NCBI RefSeq assembly: GCF_002954685.1
Contig: NZ_MSCN01000001.1
Location: 3,222,961-3,286,960 of the forward strand
DNA length: 64,000 bases
Direction: 5' to 3'
Origin: Polaribacter porphyrae
GTDB lineage: Bacteria; Bacteroidota; Bacteroidia; Flavobacteriales; Flavobacteriaceae
The notes under the pieces are model-generated. The model saw only the letters and a program-made list of their open reading frames with translations. It was not told the DNA's origin and did not search any database. This document shows positions 33,618 to 43,524 of this stretch, piece by piece (within the stretch, counting starts at the first letter, position 1; the number at the start of each line of letters is the position of its first letter). A program made the position numbers and the translations under genes.

Positions 33618-35024
33618 ATGTATCAATTCTCAAGTAAATTAAAAATAGCATCACTTATACTTATTGTTGTAGGTGCATTAGGTATTGGTTATGGCTTTTT
33701 AAGTGCGCCAAGTTCTTTAGAAGAAGCTAAAGAAATGATGGCACATCAAGCTTCACATGGAGATAGTCATGATACTGCTAATCATGATAATAAAGATAAT
33801 CATGAACAAAAACATGCAAACAAAGAAGTACATGGTCATGATGCTAATTCAACTGATAAGCATGCAGAGCATGTATATCATCAATTAAAAAATAGACCTT
33901 GGTCTGCATTTTACGTTGCTTTATTCTTCTTTTTAGGAATTTCTTTACTTGTTTTAGCATTTTATGCGGCTCAAAGAGTAGCACAATCTGGTTGGTCTGT
34001 TGTTTTATTTAGAGTCATGGAAGCCATTACTGCGAATTTAGTACCAACTTCTATCATCATGGTATTGGTAATTTTATCTGCATCAGTATTCCATTGGAAT
34101 CATATGTTTTCATGGATGGCAGAGGGTACTTTTGATCCTACAAGTGATAATTATGATGCCATAGTTGATGGCAAATCTTGGTGGATTAATATTCCTGGAT
34201 GGACAATTAGAGGTATAGTTTATTTGTTACTTTGGAATGCGTACAGATGGTTTATAAGAAAGAATTCAATAGCAGAAGATACTGCTAACGATGGTTATAA
34301 AACCTATAAGAAAAACTACAATGCATCAGTTATATTTCTGGTTGTATTTATGCTAACTGAAACTATGATGTCTTGGGATTGGATTATGGGATTAGATCCT
34401 CACTGGTTCTCTACATTATTTGGCTGGTACGTTTTAGCAAGTTTATTGGTAAGTGCTTTAACAGTAATTGCTTTTGTAACAATCTATTTACGTTCTAAAG
34501 GGGCTTTACCAGGTGTAAATGATAGTCATATACATGATTTAGCAAAATTTATGTTCGGCTTTTCTGTATTCTGGACATACTTATGGTTTGCTCAATTCAT
34601 GTTAATCTGGTATGCAAATATTCCAGAAGAAACTACCTATTTTGCAGCAAGATTTAATGAATACAAATTACCATTTTTATCAATGTTAGTAATGAACTTT
34701 GTATTCCCAATATTATTATTAATTAATAGTGATTTTAAAAGTATCCCTTGGTTTGTGATTATTGGAGGTTTGGTAATTCTAGGTGGTCATTACATAGATA
34801 TTTATGTTATGGTAATGCCAGGTACAGTTGGTGGTCAAGGAGCATTTGGTTTGCCTGAATTAGGAGGATTGTTATTCTTTTTAGGAATTTTTATTTATAC
34901 AGTTTTTAGTGCTTTCGAAAAAGCGAGTCCAGTACCAAAAGGAAATCCATTTTTAGAAGAGAGTGAGCATTTTCACTATTATAATATTGAACACAGAGGA
35001 GAAGGTTCAGAAGATCATCATTAA
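33618..35024 (+). CDS. actF: ActF: NrfD-like membrane subunit
   Basis: A 468-residue membrane protein related to ActC. After the first helix there is a striking His-rich, charged loop (about residues 40-90, with HASHGDSHDTANHDN and further His pairs) that faces outside and may bind metal. Ten or so hydrophobic spans follow. Other typical parts are WNHMFSWMAEGTFDPTSDNYD and MMSWDWIMGLDPHWFSTLFGWY. It closes the act gene set and precedes coxB by 34 bases. Confidence 0.9.
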   Translation: MYQFSSKLKIASLILIVVGALGIGYGFLSAPSSLEEAKEMMAHQASHGDSHDTANHDNKDNHEQKHANKEVHGHDANSTDKHAEHVYHQLKNRPWSAFYVALFFFLGISLLVLAFYAAQRVAQSGWSVVLFRVMEAITANLVPTSIIMVLVILSASVFHWNHMFSWMAEGTFDPTSDNYDAIVDGKSWWINIPGWTIRGIVYLLLWNAYRWFIRKNSIAEDTANDGYKTYKKNYNASVIFLVVFMLTETMMSWDWIMGLDPHWFSTLFGWYVLASLLVSALTVIAFVTIYLRSKGALPGVNDSHIHDLAKFMFGFSVFWTYLWFAQFMLIWYANIPEETTYFAARFNEYKLPFLSMLVMNFVFPILLLINSDFKSIPWFVIIGGLVILGGHYIDIYVMVMPGTVGGQGAFGLPELGGLLFFLGIFIYTVFSAFEKASPVPKGNPFLEESEHFHYYNIEHRGEGSEDHH

Positions 35025-35058
35025 TTAAGAAAAGATTTAAACAAATAAGAAAAGATAT

Positions 35059-36069
35059 ATGCTAGCTCTATTTTATATTTTTATAGGTGTTGCAATAGGT
35101 GTAAGTTTTTGGCAGATTACTAGAATTTTAAATTTTAGAGGTGATATTGCAAATGATAAAGACAACGCCAAGCAGGGTAAATATGCAATTTATTTTATGG
35201 TATTCTTTTATGCTATAATGATTTATTGTTTAATAGCTCTTAACGTAGTTATGCTTCCTGAATCTGCTTCAATAGAAGGAGAACATGATGATAGATTATT
35301 TAACATTACATTTTGGTTAATAGGTATTGTTCAGTTTATAATGCAGTTTTTAATTTTCTATTTTACATTTAAATATAGAGGAAATAAAAATAACAAAGCA
35401 AAATTTTATGCAGATAGCCATCAATTAGAATTAATATGGACAGTTACTCCTGCTATTGTTCTTGTAGGGCTAATTGGCTATGGTTTATGGCAGTGGAATA
35501 ATGTAATGGATTTATCTGAATTAGAAGATCCGATTGTGATAGAAGTATATTCTCAACAGTTTAGGTGGGATGCACGCTATGCAGGAGAAGATAAAACTTT
35601 AGGTCTAGGTAATGTAAATTACATTAAAGGAATAAATACAATGGGAGTTGATATGTCAGATAAAAACTCTCAAGATGATATTCAAGTAACAGAATTATAT
35701 TTGCCTAAAGGAAGAAAAATACATTTTAAATTCCGTTCTCAAGATGTATTACATTCAGCTTATATGCCCCACTTTAGAGCTCAAATGAATTGTGTACCAG
35801 GTATGGTTACTGAATTTGGATTTACTCCAAAATACACAACAGAAGAAATGAGACAACAATCTGAAGTTAGAGCCAAAACCAAGAGAATAAATAAAGTAAG
35901 AGCAGCTAAAGGAGAAGAACTTTACGAATTTGACTACCTACTGTTATGTAATAAAATCTGTGGAGCTTCTCATTATAACATGCAGATGAAAATTACTGTT
36001 GTAGAGCAAGAAGAATATGACAAGTGGATTGCGAAACAACCAACTTTAGCATCAGTAATAAAAGAATAA
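35059..36069 (+). CDS. coxB: cytochrome c oxidase subunit II
   Basis: A 336-residue membrane-anchored subunit. Three hydrophobic segments occur in the N-terminal 150 residues, an unusual extra one (LALFYIFIGVAIGVSFW) before the usual pair. The copper-A domain shows VLHSAYMPHFRAQMNCVPGM and LLCNKICGASHYNMQMKI (about residues 295-312), with the CxxxC and His/Met ligands present. It takes electrons from cytochrome c or directly from ACIII. It lies between actF and coxA. Confidence 0.94.
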   Translation: MLALFYIFIGVAIGVSFWQITRILNFRGDIANDKDNAKQGKYAIYFMVFFYAIMIYCLIALNVVMLPESASIEGEHDDRLFNITFWLIGIVQFIMQFLIFYFTFKYRGNKNNKAKFYADSHQLELIWTVTPAIVLVGLIGYGLWQWNNVMDLSELEDPIVIEVYSQQFRWDARYAGEDKTLGLGNVNYIKGINTMGVDMSDKNSQDDIQVTELYLPKGRKIHFKFRSQDVLHSAYMPHFRAQMNCVPGMVTEFGFTPKYTTEEMRQQSEVRAKTKRINKVRAAKGEELYEFDYLLLCNKICGASHYNMQMKITVVEQEEYDKWIAKQPTLASVIKE

Positions 36070-36102
36070 AAAATTATAATACACTACAAATAAAATAAGA
36101 TT

Positions 36103-37884
36103 ATGTCAGAACATCATCATAAAGAAACATTTGTAACAAAATATATATTTAGCCAAGATCATAAGATGATCTCTAAACAGTTTCTAATAACAGGTATGTT
36201 TATGGGTATCATAGGTGTGTTTATGTCTATGTTATTCCGTTTACAATTAGCTTGGCCAGAAAAATCATTTTCAATTATAGAGGCATTTTTAGGACCACAT
36301 CAAACAGATGGGGTTATGAATCCTGATATGTATCTGGCATTGGTTACCATACATGGTACAATAATGGTATTTTTTGTATTAACAGCAGGGTTAAGTGGTA
36401 CTTTTTCAAATTTATTAATTCCATTGCAAATAGGAGCTAGAGATATGGCTTCAGGATTTCTGAACATGATCTCTTACTGGTTATTTTTTATATCATCAGT
36501 AGTAATGGTTATTTCTTTATTTGTTGAAGCTGGACCAGCATCTGCAGGATGGACAATTTATCCTCCATTATCTGCATTGCCACAGGCAATACCAGGTTCT
36601 GGAACAGGTATGACATTATGGTTAGTTTCAATGGCTATCTTTATTGCATCATCTTTAATTGGTTCGTTAAACTATATTGTTACCATTTTCAATTTAAGAA
36701 CAAAAGGAATGAAAATGACAAGATTGCCTCTAACAATGTGGGCTTTCTTTATTACTGCAATTATTGGTGTGGTTTCTTTTCCAGTTTTATTATCTGCTGC
36801 TTTGTTATTAATATTTGATAGAAGTTTTGGTACATCATTTTACCTATCAGATATATTTATATCAGGAGAAGTTTTACATTATCAAGGAGGATCACCAGTA
36901 TTGTTTGAACACCTATTTTGGTTTTTAGGTCACCCAGAAGTATATATTGTATTACTACCAGCATTAGGTATAACATCAGAAATTATATCAACACATTCTA
37001 GAAAACCGATTTTTGGGTATAGAGCGATGGTAATGTCAATTATGGCAATTGCATTCTTATCTACAATTGTATGGGGGCATCACATGTTTATCTCTGGGAT
37101 GAATCCGTTTTTAGGGTCAGTATTTACATTCACAACATTATTAATTGCAATTCCTTCTGCTGTGAAAGCATTTAACTATATCACCACTTTGTGGAAAGGA
37201 AACCTCCAATTGAATCCAGCAATGTTATTTTCAATAGGATTGGTTTCTACATTTGTAACAGGTGGTTTAACAGGATTGGTTTTAGGAGATTCAGCTTTAG
37301 ATATTGCAATACACGATACTTATTTTGTAGTTGCTCACTTCCATTTAGTAATGGGTGTTTCAGCTATTTTTGGAATGTATGCAGGTATTTATCATTGGTT
37401 TCCTAAAATGTATGGAAGAATGATGAACAAAACACTAGGGTATTGGCATTTTTGGATAACTATTGTTTGTGCTTACGGAGTATTTTGGCCAATGCATTTT
37501 ATTGGTTTAGCAGGTTTACCAAGAAGATACTATTCTAATACAGCTTTTCCAATGTTTGATGATTTAGCAGATGTAAATGTTGTAATCACCATATTTGCTT
37601 TAGTAGGTGGTTTAGCACAAATTATATTTTTAGCTAACTTCTTTATTTCTATTTACAGAGGAAGAAAAGCAACACAAAACCCATGGAATTCAAATACTAT
37701 TGAGTGGACAACTCCTGTAGAACACATTCATGGAAACTGGCCAGGAAAAATACCTGAAGTACACAGATGGGCTTATGATTATAGTAAACGTGTAGATCCT
37801 AATGATGATGATAGTGATTATTTACATGGTCAAGATTTTGTTTTACAAACAACACCTTTGTTAGATGGTGAAGAGCCTTCATAA
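36103..37884 (+). CDS. coxA: cytochrome c oxidase subunit I
   Basis: A 593-residue haem-copper oxidase catalytic subunit with about twelve spans. Visible motifs: VTIHGTIMVFFVL (low-spin haem His), FWFLGHPEVYIVLLPALGI (CuB His and D-channel Glu in HPEVY), WGHHMFISGMNP (CuB His pair), and DTYFVVAHFHLVMGVSA (haem ligands). The HPEV motif points to the A-type. It pumps protons while reducing oxygen. Subunits III and IV are not encoded here. A terminator follows at 37911. Confidence 0.96.
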   Translation: MSEHHHKETFVTKYIFSQDHKMISKQFLITGMFMGIIGVFMSMLFRLQLAWPEKSFSIIEAFLGPHQTDGVMNPDMYLALVTIHGTIMVFFVLTAGLSGTFSNLLIPLQIGARDMASGFLNMISYWLFFISSVVMVISLFVEAGPASAGWTIYPPLSALPQAIPGSGTGMTLWLVSMAIFIASSLIGSLNYIVTIFNLRTKGMKMTRLPLTMWAFFITAIIGVVSFPVLLSAALLLIFDRSFGTSFYLSDIFISGEVLHYQGGSPVLFEHLFWFLGHPEVYIVLLPALGITSEIISTHSRKPIFGYRAMVMSIMAIAFLSTIVWGHHMFISGMNPFLGSVFTFTTLLIAIPSAVKAFNYITTLWKGNLQLNPAMLFSIGLVSTFVTGGLTGLVLGDSALDIAIHDTYFVVAHFHLVMGVSAIFGMYAGIYHWFPKMYGRMMNKTLGYWHFWITIVCAYGVFWPMHFIGLAGLPRRYYSNTAFPMFDDLADVNVVITIFALVGGLAQIIFLANFFISIYRGRKATQNPWNSNTIEWTTPVEHIHGNWPGKIPEVHRWAYDYSKRVDPNDDDSDYLHGQDFVLQTTPLLDGEEPS

Positions 37885-37910
37885 CAATGAAATTATAAAA
37901 TAATAAGATA

Positions 37911-37941
37911 AAATCCTTTCCAAATTTGGAAAGGATTTTTT
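37911..37941 (+). terminator. terminator of the act-cox operon
   Basis: AAATCCTTTCC (37911-37921) pairs with GGAAAGGATTT (37928-37938) around a 6-base loop and is followed by a T-run. Confidence 0.88.
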
Positions 37942-37980
37942 GATTTACACAGACTACTTTTTCTTTTTATCTTTGTTTAT

Positions 37981-39003
37981 ATGAACGAACATCTAAATCC
38001 AGAAAGCACCAATTATTCTAATGAAGAATTAGATGTTGAAAAGAAGTTAAGACCATTATCTTTTGATGATTTTACTGGGCAAGATCAAGCTCTTGAAAAT
38101 TTAAAAATATTTGTTGAAGCAGCTAACCAAAGAGGAGAAGCATTAGATCATACTCTGTTTCACGGACCTCCAGGATTAGGTAAAACAACACTTGCACACA
38201 TTTTAGCAAATGAATTACAAGTTGGTATAAAAGTAACTTCTGGTCCAGTTTTAGACAAACCTGGAGATTTAGCTGGTTTACTTACCAATTTAGATGAACG
38301 TGATGTTTTATTTATTGATGAAATACATAGATTAAGCCCAATTGTAGAAGAGTATTTGTATTCTGCTATGGAAGATTACAAGATTGATATTATGATTGAA
38401 TCTGGTCCAAATGCAAGAACAGTTCAAATCAATTTAGAGCCTTTTACTTTAATAGGTGCAACAACTCGTTCTGGCTTATTAACAGCACCAATGAGAGCTC
38501 GTTTTGGAATTAGCAGTCGATTACATTATTATTCCACAGAATTATTAACTACAATTATTCAAAGAAGTTCTAATATTTTAGGAGTCCCAATTTCTATGGA
38601 AGCTGCAATTGAAATTGCTGGAAGAAGTAGAGGGACACCAAGAATTGCAAACGCTTTATTAAGAAGAGTTCGAGATTTTGCGCAAATTAAAGGAGATGGA
38701 ACAATAACAATACAAATTGCAAAATATGCTTTAAAAGCATTAAATGTTGATGCACATGGTTTAGATGAAATGGATAACAAAATTTTAGAGACCATAATCG
38801 ATAAATTCAAAGGAGGTCCTGTAGGAATTAGTACAATTGCAACAGCAGTTTCTGAAAATACAGAAACGATTGAAGAAGTATACGAACCTTTTTTAATTCA
38901 ACAAGGATTTATTATGCGAACTCCAAGAGGTAGAGAAGTCACAGAATTGGCTTATAAGCATTTAGGAAAAACAAAAGGTAGAAATCAAGGAGAACTATTT
39001 TAA
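37981..39003 (+). CDS. ruvB: Holliday junction branch migration helicase RuvB
   Basis: A 340-residue AAA+ ATPase that drives branch migration with Ruv[23 protein letters not shown] begins the core; the Walker A is [13 protein letters not shown] (about residues 61-73), Walker [12 protein letters not shown] (about 110-120), sensor 1 [18 protein letters not shown] (about 160-177) and the C-terminal winged helix carries [26 protein letters not shown]. The length is standard. The gene has its own region after the cox terminator. Confidence 0.97.
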   Translation: MNEHLNPESTNYSNEELDVEKKLRPLSFDDFTGQDQALENLKIFVEAANQRGEALDHTLFHGPPGLGKTTLAHILANELQVGIKVTSGPVLDKPGDLAGLLTNLDERDVLFIDEIHRLSPIVEEYLYSAMEDYKIDIMIESGPNARTVQINLEPFTLIGATTRSGLLTAPMRARFGISSRLHYYSTELLTTIIQRSSNILGVPISMEAAIEIAGRSRGTPRIANALLRRVRDFAQIKGDGTITIQIAKYALKALNVDAHGLDEMDNKILETIIDKFKGGPVGISTIATAVSENTETIEEVYEPFLIQQGFIMRTPRGREVTELAYKHLGKTKGRNQGELF

Positions 39004-39065
39004 AAGCTATAAGCAGTTAACTTTTGGTAAACAGCAAAAGGTAAATGGCATAAAGCAAAAAATAA

Positions 39066-40793
39066 ATGAACATAAAAAAAGTATTACCAATATTAGAGTG
39101 GTTACCCAACTATAATACATCGCTATTTAAAGGAGATTTAGTTGCAGGTATAACAGTTGGTATTATTTTAATTCCACAAGGTATTGCCTACGCTTTAATT
39201 GCAGGTTTACCACCTATTTATGGTTTGTATTGTGCATTAGTACCACAAATTATGTATGCTATTTTTGGGTCTTCAAGACAGGTTGCAATTGGCCCAGTTG
39301 CTATGGATTCTTTAATTGTTGCAACAGGAGTTTCTACATTGGCTTTAGCTGGTTCAGAAAGTTATATAGCAATTGCTATTTTATTAGCGTTAATGGTTGG
39401 AACTATTCAATTTATTTTAGGAATATTCAGTTTAGGCTTTATCGTTAATTTCTTGTCTAAACCTGTAATTACCGGGTTTACGTCAGCAGTTGCATTGATT
39501 ATTGGTCTAAATCAATTCAGAAATTTATTTGGAGTAGATTTTGTGCAAAGCGATCAGATACAATATGTTTTAGAGGATATATGGTTGCAGATAACAGATT
39601 ATAACAATCACACCACAAAAATTGGTTTAATTTCAGTAGTTGTCATCATCATTTTTAGAAGAATCAACAAAAAAATTCCAAATGCATTAATAGTAGTAAT
39701 TCTTGGTATTTTAATTATGAAGTATTTTGGAAACAGCTTTAATGATGTTGCTATTGTTAAAGATATTCCTTCAGGATTACCAAAATTTGCCTTACCTACA
39801 TTCGATTTAGATCAAATAAGAGAATTACTGCCAATAGCATTAACATTAGTAATGGTTGGTTATTTAGAAACGATTTCTATTGGTAAATCGTTAGAAGCAA
39901 AACAAGACGAATATAGAATTAGACCCAATCAAGAATTAATAGCTTTAGGATTAAGTAATATTGTAGGCTCATTATTTAAAGCATATCCATCAACATCAAG
40001 TTTTTCAAGATCAGCTATCAATCAAGAAAGTGGAGGTAGAACAGGAATGGCAGCCCTGATTTCTGTAATTATGGTAATTTTAACTCTATTATTTTTAACA
40101 CCATTATTTTACCATTTACCCAAAACAGTTTTAGCAGCAATTATCATTGTAGCTGTATTTGGGTTAATAAACTTTAAAGAAGCATCATTTTTATGGAAAG
40201 CCAATAAACTTGATTTTTGGTTGATGTTAGCTACATTCATATCAACCTTAATTTTCGGGATAGAATATGGAATAATTGTTGGTGTAGGCTTATCTTTAAT
40301 TGTGTTGATTTTTAGAACCTCAAGACCCTATGTTACAGAATTAGGTAAAGTACCAGATTCTAACTTTTATCGAAATAAAAATAGATTTGAAGAAGTAATT
40401 ATAGAAAATGATATTCTAGTTTTTCGTTTTGATGCACAATTATTTTATGCCAATTCAAGTTACTTTAGAGAAAAACTAGATGATTTAGCAGATAAGAAAG
40501 GTGATGATTTAAGGTTAATAGTTTTAGACGCAGAAAGCATCAATAGAGTAGATAGTACAGGTGTAGAAATTTTAAAAGAACGAATAAAATTCTATAAAAA
40601 GAAAAAGGTAAAATTTTATTTTGCAGGCGTAAAAGGACCAGTTAGAGATGATTTATTTAGAAGCGGAATCTTACAAATTATTGATATCAATCATTTTTTT
40701 ATGAGGGTAAATCAAGCAGTAAAATTTTACAAAACAGGAGATAGAAAGCACCAAGAAAAATATGCAAAGTACATTCACCAAGCATATAAATAA
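39066..40793 (+). CDS. SulP-family anion transporter with STAS domain
   Basis: A 575-residue membrane protein. The membrane part begins with LPNYNTSLFKGDLVAGITVGIILIPQGIAYALIAGLPPIYGLYCALVPQIMYAIFGSSRQVAIGP in type and holds about 10-14 spans; it is the SulP/SLC26 signature. The C-terminal STAS domain (about residues 440-545) has ILVFRFDAQLFYANSSYFREKL and LDAESINRVDSTGVEIL. It likely imports sulfate or bicarbonate; the rhodanese and persulfide genes that follow favour a sulfur role. Confidence 0.85.
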   Translation: MNIKKVLPILEWLPNYNTSLFKGDLVAGITVGIILIPQGIAYALIAGLPPIYGLYCALVPQIMYAIFGSSRQVAIGPVAMDSLIVATGVSTLALAGSESYIAIAILLALMVGTIQFILGIFSLGFIVNFLSKPVITGFTSAVALIIGLNQFRNLFGVDFVQSDQIQYVLEDIWLQITDYNNHTTKIGLISVVVIIIFRRINKKIPNALIVVILGILIMKYFGNSFNDVAIVKDIPSGLPKFALPTFDLDQIRELLPIALTLVMVGYLETISIGKSLEAKQDEYRIRPNQELIALGLSNIVGSLFKAYPSTSSFSRSAINQESGGRTGMAALISVIMVILTLLFLTPLFYHLPKTVLAAIIIVAVFGLINFKEASFLWKANKLDFWLMLATFISTLIFGIEYGIIVGVGLSLIVLIFRTSRPYVTELGKVPDSNFYRNKNRFEEVIIENDILVFRFDAQLFYANSSYFREKLDDLADKKGDDLRLIVLDAESINRVDSTGVEILKERIKFYKKKKVKFYFAGVKGPVRDDLFRSGILQIIDINHFFMRVNQAVKFYKTGDRKHQEKYAKYIHQAYK

Positions 40794-40865
40794 TAAACTG
40801 ATAAAAATCATTAAAAAGAATGAATAACTCATGTTATTTTGTTTTTTGATAAAAAAGAATATAAA

Positions 40866-42272
40866 ATGATAATAGAACAAATTTATACAGGTTGTTTAGC
40901 ACAAGGAGCATATTATATAGAAAGTGATGGTGAAGTTGCTATCATAGACCCATTAAGAGAAGTACAAGATTATATAGGTAGAGCAACTCAAAATGACGCA
41001 AAAATAAAATACATTTTTGAAACTCATTTTCATGCGGATTTTGTAAGTGGTCATGTAACATTAGCAGAAAAAACAGGAGCAAAAATAGTTTATGGCCCTA
41101 CAGCAAAAACTACTTTCGATGCTGTAATTGCTGAAGATAATCAGGTATTTAAATTAGGAGATATCACAATCACTGCTCTACATACTCCTGGACATACAAT
41201 GGAAAGCACTTGTTATTTGCTAAAAGATAAAAATGGTAAAAACCATGCTCTTTTTAGTGGAGATACGTTGTTTTTAGGTGATGTTGGTAGACCAGATTTA
41301 GCACAAAAAGGAGCTATTACAGAAAAAGATTTAGCAGGTTTTTTATTTGATAGTTTACGAAACAAAATTATGCCATTAGAAGATAATGTCATTGTTTATC
41401 CTGCTCATGGAGCTGGTTCAGCATGTGGTAAAAATTTAAGTAAAGAAACTGTAGGTACAATTGGTAATCAAAAAGAAACCAATTATGCATTAAGAGTAGA
41501 TATGACTAAAGAAGAATTTATCAAAGAAGTAACAGATGGCTTGTTACCACCTCCTGCTTATTTTCCATTGAATGTTAAACTAAATAAAGAAGGATACAAA
41601 GATGTAGATGAAGTTATAAAAATAAGTGCAAAACCACTATCTGTAAAAGAGTTTGAGGTTATTGCTAACGAAACTGATGCTTTAATTTTAGATGTACGAC
41701 ATCAATCAGAATTTATAAAAGGATTTATTCCACAGTCGATTTTTATTGGTTTAGGAGGTACTTTTGCACCTTGGGTAGGTGCTTTGGTAAAAGACATAAA
41801 ACAACCTATTTTGTTAGTTACACCAGTTGGTAAAGAAGAAGATACTATTACAAGACTATCAAGAGTTGGTTTTGACAATGTATTAGGTTTTTTAGAAGGT
41901 AGTTTTGGTTCTTGGCAAAATTCAAATAAAGAAATAGATACATTAGAGTCTGTTTCTGCTGACTTTTTAGAAGAAAAAATTAAGGGAGATGCATTAGTTT
42001 TTGATGTTAGAAAACCTGGAGAGTATACAAGCGAACATATTAAAGTAGCAACTAGTACTCCTTTAGATTTTTTGAATGATTATATTACTGAATTTCCAAA
42101 AAAAGAAGATTTTTACGTCCATTGTGCAGGAGGTTATAGATCTGTAATAGCTGCATCAATCTTAAAAGCGAGGGGTTTTCATAATGTAATAGATGTTGCT
42201 GGTGGTTATGGAGCTATAAAAAATACTAATATAAATAGAACAGATCAAGTTTGTTCTTCAAATTTTAAATAG
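40866..42272 (+). CDS. persulfide-dioxygenase-type MBL-fold protein fused to two rhodanese domains
   Basis: A 468-residue protein from ATG 40866; the frame opens earlier at TTG 40839 but that part is not protein-like. Residues 1-230 are an ETHE1-like metallo-beta-lactamase domain with FETHFHADFVSGH (about 54-66), HTPGHTMEST and FSGDTLFLGDVGRPDL. Two rhodanese domains follow. The first has LDVRHQSEFIKGF but a loop of VTPVGKEED in place of the Cys loop, so it is inactive. The second has FDVRKPGEYTSEH and the active loop VHCAGGYRSV. It would oxidise or relay protein persulfide sulfur. Confidence 0.85.
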   Translation: MIIEQIYTGCLAQGAYYIESDGEVAIIDPLREVQDYIGRATQNDAKIKYIFETHFHADFVSGHVTLAEKTGAKIVYGPTAKTTFDAVIAEDNQVFKLGDITITALHTPGHTMESTCYLLKDKNGKNHALFSGDTLFLGDVGRPDLAQKGAITEKDLAGFLFDSLRNKIMPLEDNVIVYPAHGAGSACGKNLSKETVGTIGNQKETNYALRVDMTKEEFIKEVTDGLLPPPAYFPLNVKLNKEGYKDVDEVIKISAKPLSVKEFEVIANETDALILDVRHQSEFIKGFIPQSIFIGLGGTFAPWVGALVKDIKQPILLVTPVGKEEDTITRLSRVGFDNVLGFLEGSFGSWQNSNKEIDTLESVSADFLEEKIKGDALVFDVRKPGEYTSEHIKVATSTPLDFLNDYITEFPKKEDFYVHCAGGYRSVIAASILKARGFHNVIDVAGGYGAIKNTNINRTDQVCSSNFK

Positions 42273-42273
42273 A

Positions 42274-42660
42274 ATGAAAAAGTATTTTTATATAGTAGTA
42301 TTAGCTTTCTGTTTTGCGAATTTTAGTCCACAAGAAAAAACAGCAACAATAACTACTACTCAATTAAAAGAATTATTGAGTAAAGAAAAAGTTCAGTTAT
42401 TAGATGTAAGAACACCAGAAGAAGTTCAGCAAGGCTTTATAAAATCAGCTAGATTTGCTAATTATTTAGATTATAATTTTACTGTAAAAACTTTAAAATT
42501 AATTAATAAAAGCAAACCAGTTTACCTGTATTGTAGAAGTGGGAATAGAAGTGGAAAAGCCTGTAAAATATTAGAAGAAAAAGGTTTTACTGTGATAAAT
42601 GTTTTAGGAGGCTATACAAAATGGAAAAAAGAAAATAACAATGAAACAAACAGAAATTAA
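42274..42660 (+). CDS. secreted rhodanese-domain protein
   Basis: A 128-residue protein with a signal peptide (FYIVVLAFCFANFSPQ) and one rhodanese domain: VQLLDVRTPEEVQQGFIKSARFANY (about residues 39-63) and the catalytic loop LYCRSGNRSGKACKIL (about 88-103). It should transfer sulfur in the periplasm. It begins one base after the MBL-rhodanese gene and overlaps the next gene by 20 bases. Confidence 0.85.
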   Translation: MKKYFYIVVLAFCFANFSPQEKTATITTTQLKELLSKEKVQLLDVRTPEEVQQGFIKSARFANYLDYNFTVKTLKLINKSKPVYLYCRSGNRSGKACKILEEKGFTVINVLGGYTKWKKENNNETNRN

Positions 42661-42910
42661 AATAGAAAATTTAAAGTGTGGTGGTTGTGCAAATACCATA
42701 AAAAAAGGATTATTAAATATTGAAGGTGTAGAAAATATTGATATTAATGTTGAAACATCAACTGTAGCAATAACTTCAAAAAATAGTGATTTACGCTCTA
42801 TAAAAGAGAAATTATCTAAATTAGGTTATCCAGAAGTTGGAGATAAAAATACAATAGCACATAAAGCAAAATCCTTTGTAAGTTGTGCAGTTGGTAGAAT
42901 TGATATATAA
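42641..42910 (+). CDS. heavy-metal-associated (HMA) domain protein
   Basis: An 89-residue protein with the ferredoxin-like HMA fold: ENLKCGGCANTIKKGLLNIEGVENIDINVETSTVAI (about residues 9-44). The metal loop is CGGC (13-16), as in copper chaperones. The end (HKAKSFVSCAVGRIDI) adds one Cys. It overlaps the rhodanese gene by 20 bases, suggesting coupled translation. A role in copper handling or in delivering metal or sulfur to the persulfide enzymes is inferred. Confidence 0.82.
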   Translation: MKQTEIKIENLKCGGCANTIKKGLLNIEGVENIDINVETSTVAITSKNSDLRSIKEKLSKLGYPEVGDKNTIAHKAKSFVSCAVGRIDI

Positions 42911-42926
42911 TTGAAAAAACCGAAAA

Positions 42927-43460
42927 ATGAAAAAGTTATTATTACTAGTAGTTGTATTAACATCTTATGTTAATATCTCTTAAGAAAAACTAGGAAGACC
43001 TTTTTTTACAGGAACATCAAGCCTAACATTTGCAATAAATGAAAACTATACATTGACTACAGATGATGATGAATCATTAATAATACCCACAGCAATTTTT
43101 TTTAGAGTTGGTTTTGGGTATGAATTTAAAAGAAGAGTAGCTTTAAGTTTTAATGGCGGTTTCGATTATCATTGGAATTATGCTACAAGTGCAGTTCCAA
43201 CTTATGGTAGTTTTCGATTTAATATTACAGAAAATGAAGATGATACTTTTTTTACAGAGATAAGTTATGGTAAAATGTGGCGAATTTCTGATAACTATCC
43301 AGATGGAAATTATTATGGTTTTGGAATTGGTACTCAAATTGCTGGTGAAGAAAGATGGAATACTATTATTAGGCTAGATTTTCATAGAAAAGGAATCATT
43401 GGCTTTGAAAAAAATAGATTAGATAGTATCTCTTTAGGTATTGGTTTTAGCTTTTTTTAG
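42927..43460 (+). pseudogene. secreted hypothetical protein interrupted by a stop codon
   Basis: ATG at 42927 opens a signal peptide (MKKLLLLVVVLTSYVNIS) and is cut by TAA at 42981-42983. The same frame then continues open for 159 codons (EKLGRPFFTGTSSL ... SLGIGFSFF) to 43460. Gln directly at the cleavage site (S-Q-E) is the normal pattern in this group, and CAA to TAA is a single change, so this looks like a fresh nonsense mutation or a sequencing error. The rest reads like a small outer-membrane beta-barrel-type protein. TTG at 43053 could allow a leaderless-signal internal start, which would not be exported. Confidence 0.6.
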
Positions 43461-43470
43461 TTTGTAACAT

Positions 43471-43497
43471 AAAAAAAACCACGCAATTTGCGTGGTT
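43471..43497 (-). terminator. terminator of the rplM-tsf operon
   Basis: AACCACGCA (43477-43485) and TGCGTGGTT (43489-43497) form the stem. On the minus strand it is followed by the T-run complementary to A 43471-43478, so it ends the tsf transcript. Confidence 0.85.
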
Positions 43498-43524
43498 ATA
43501 AGTATTTAAGTTTTAGAATAAAAA

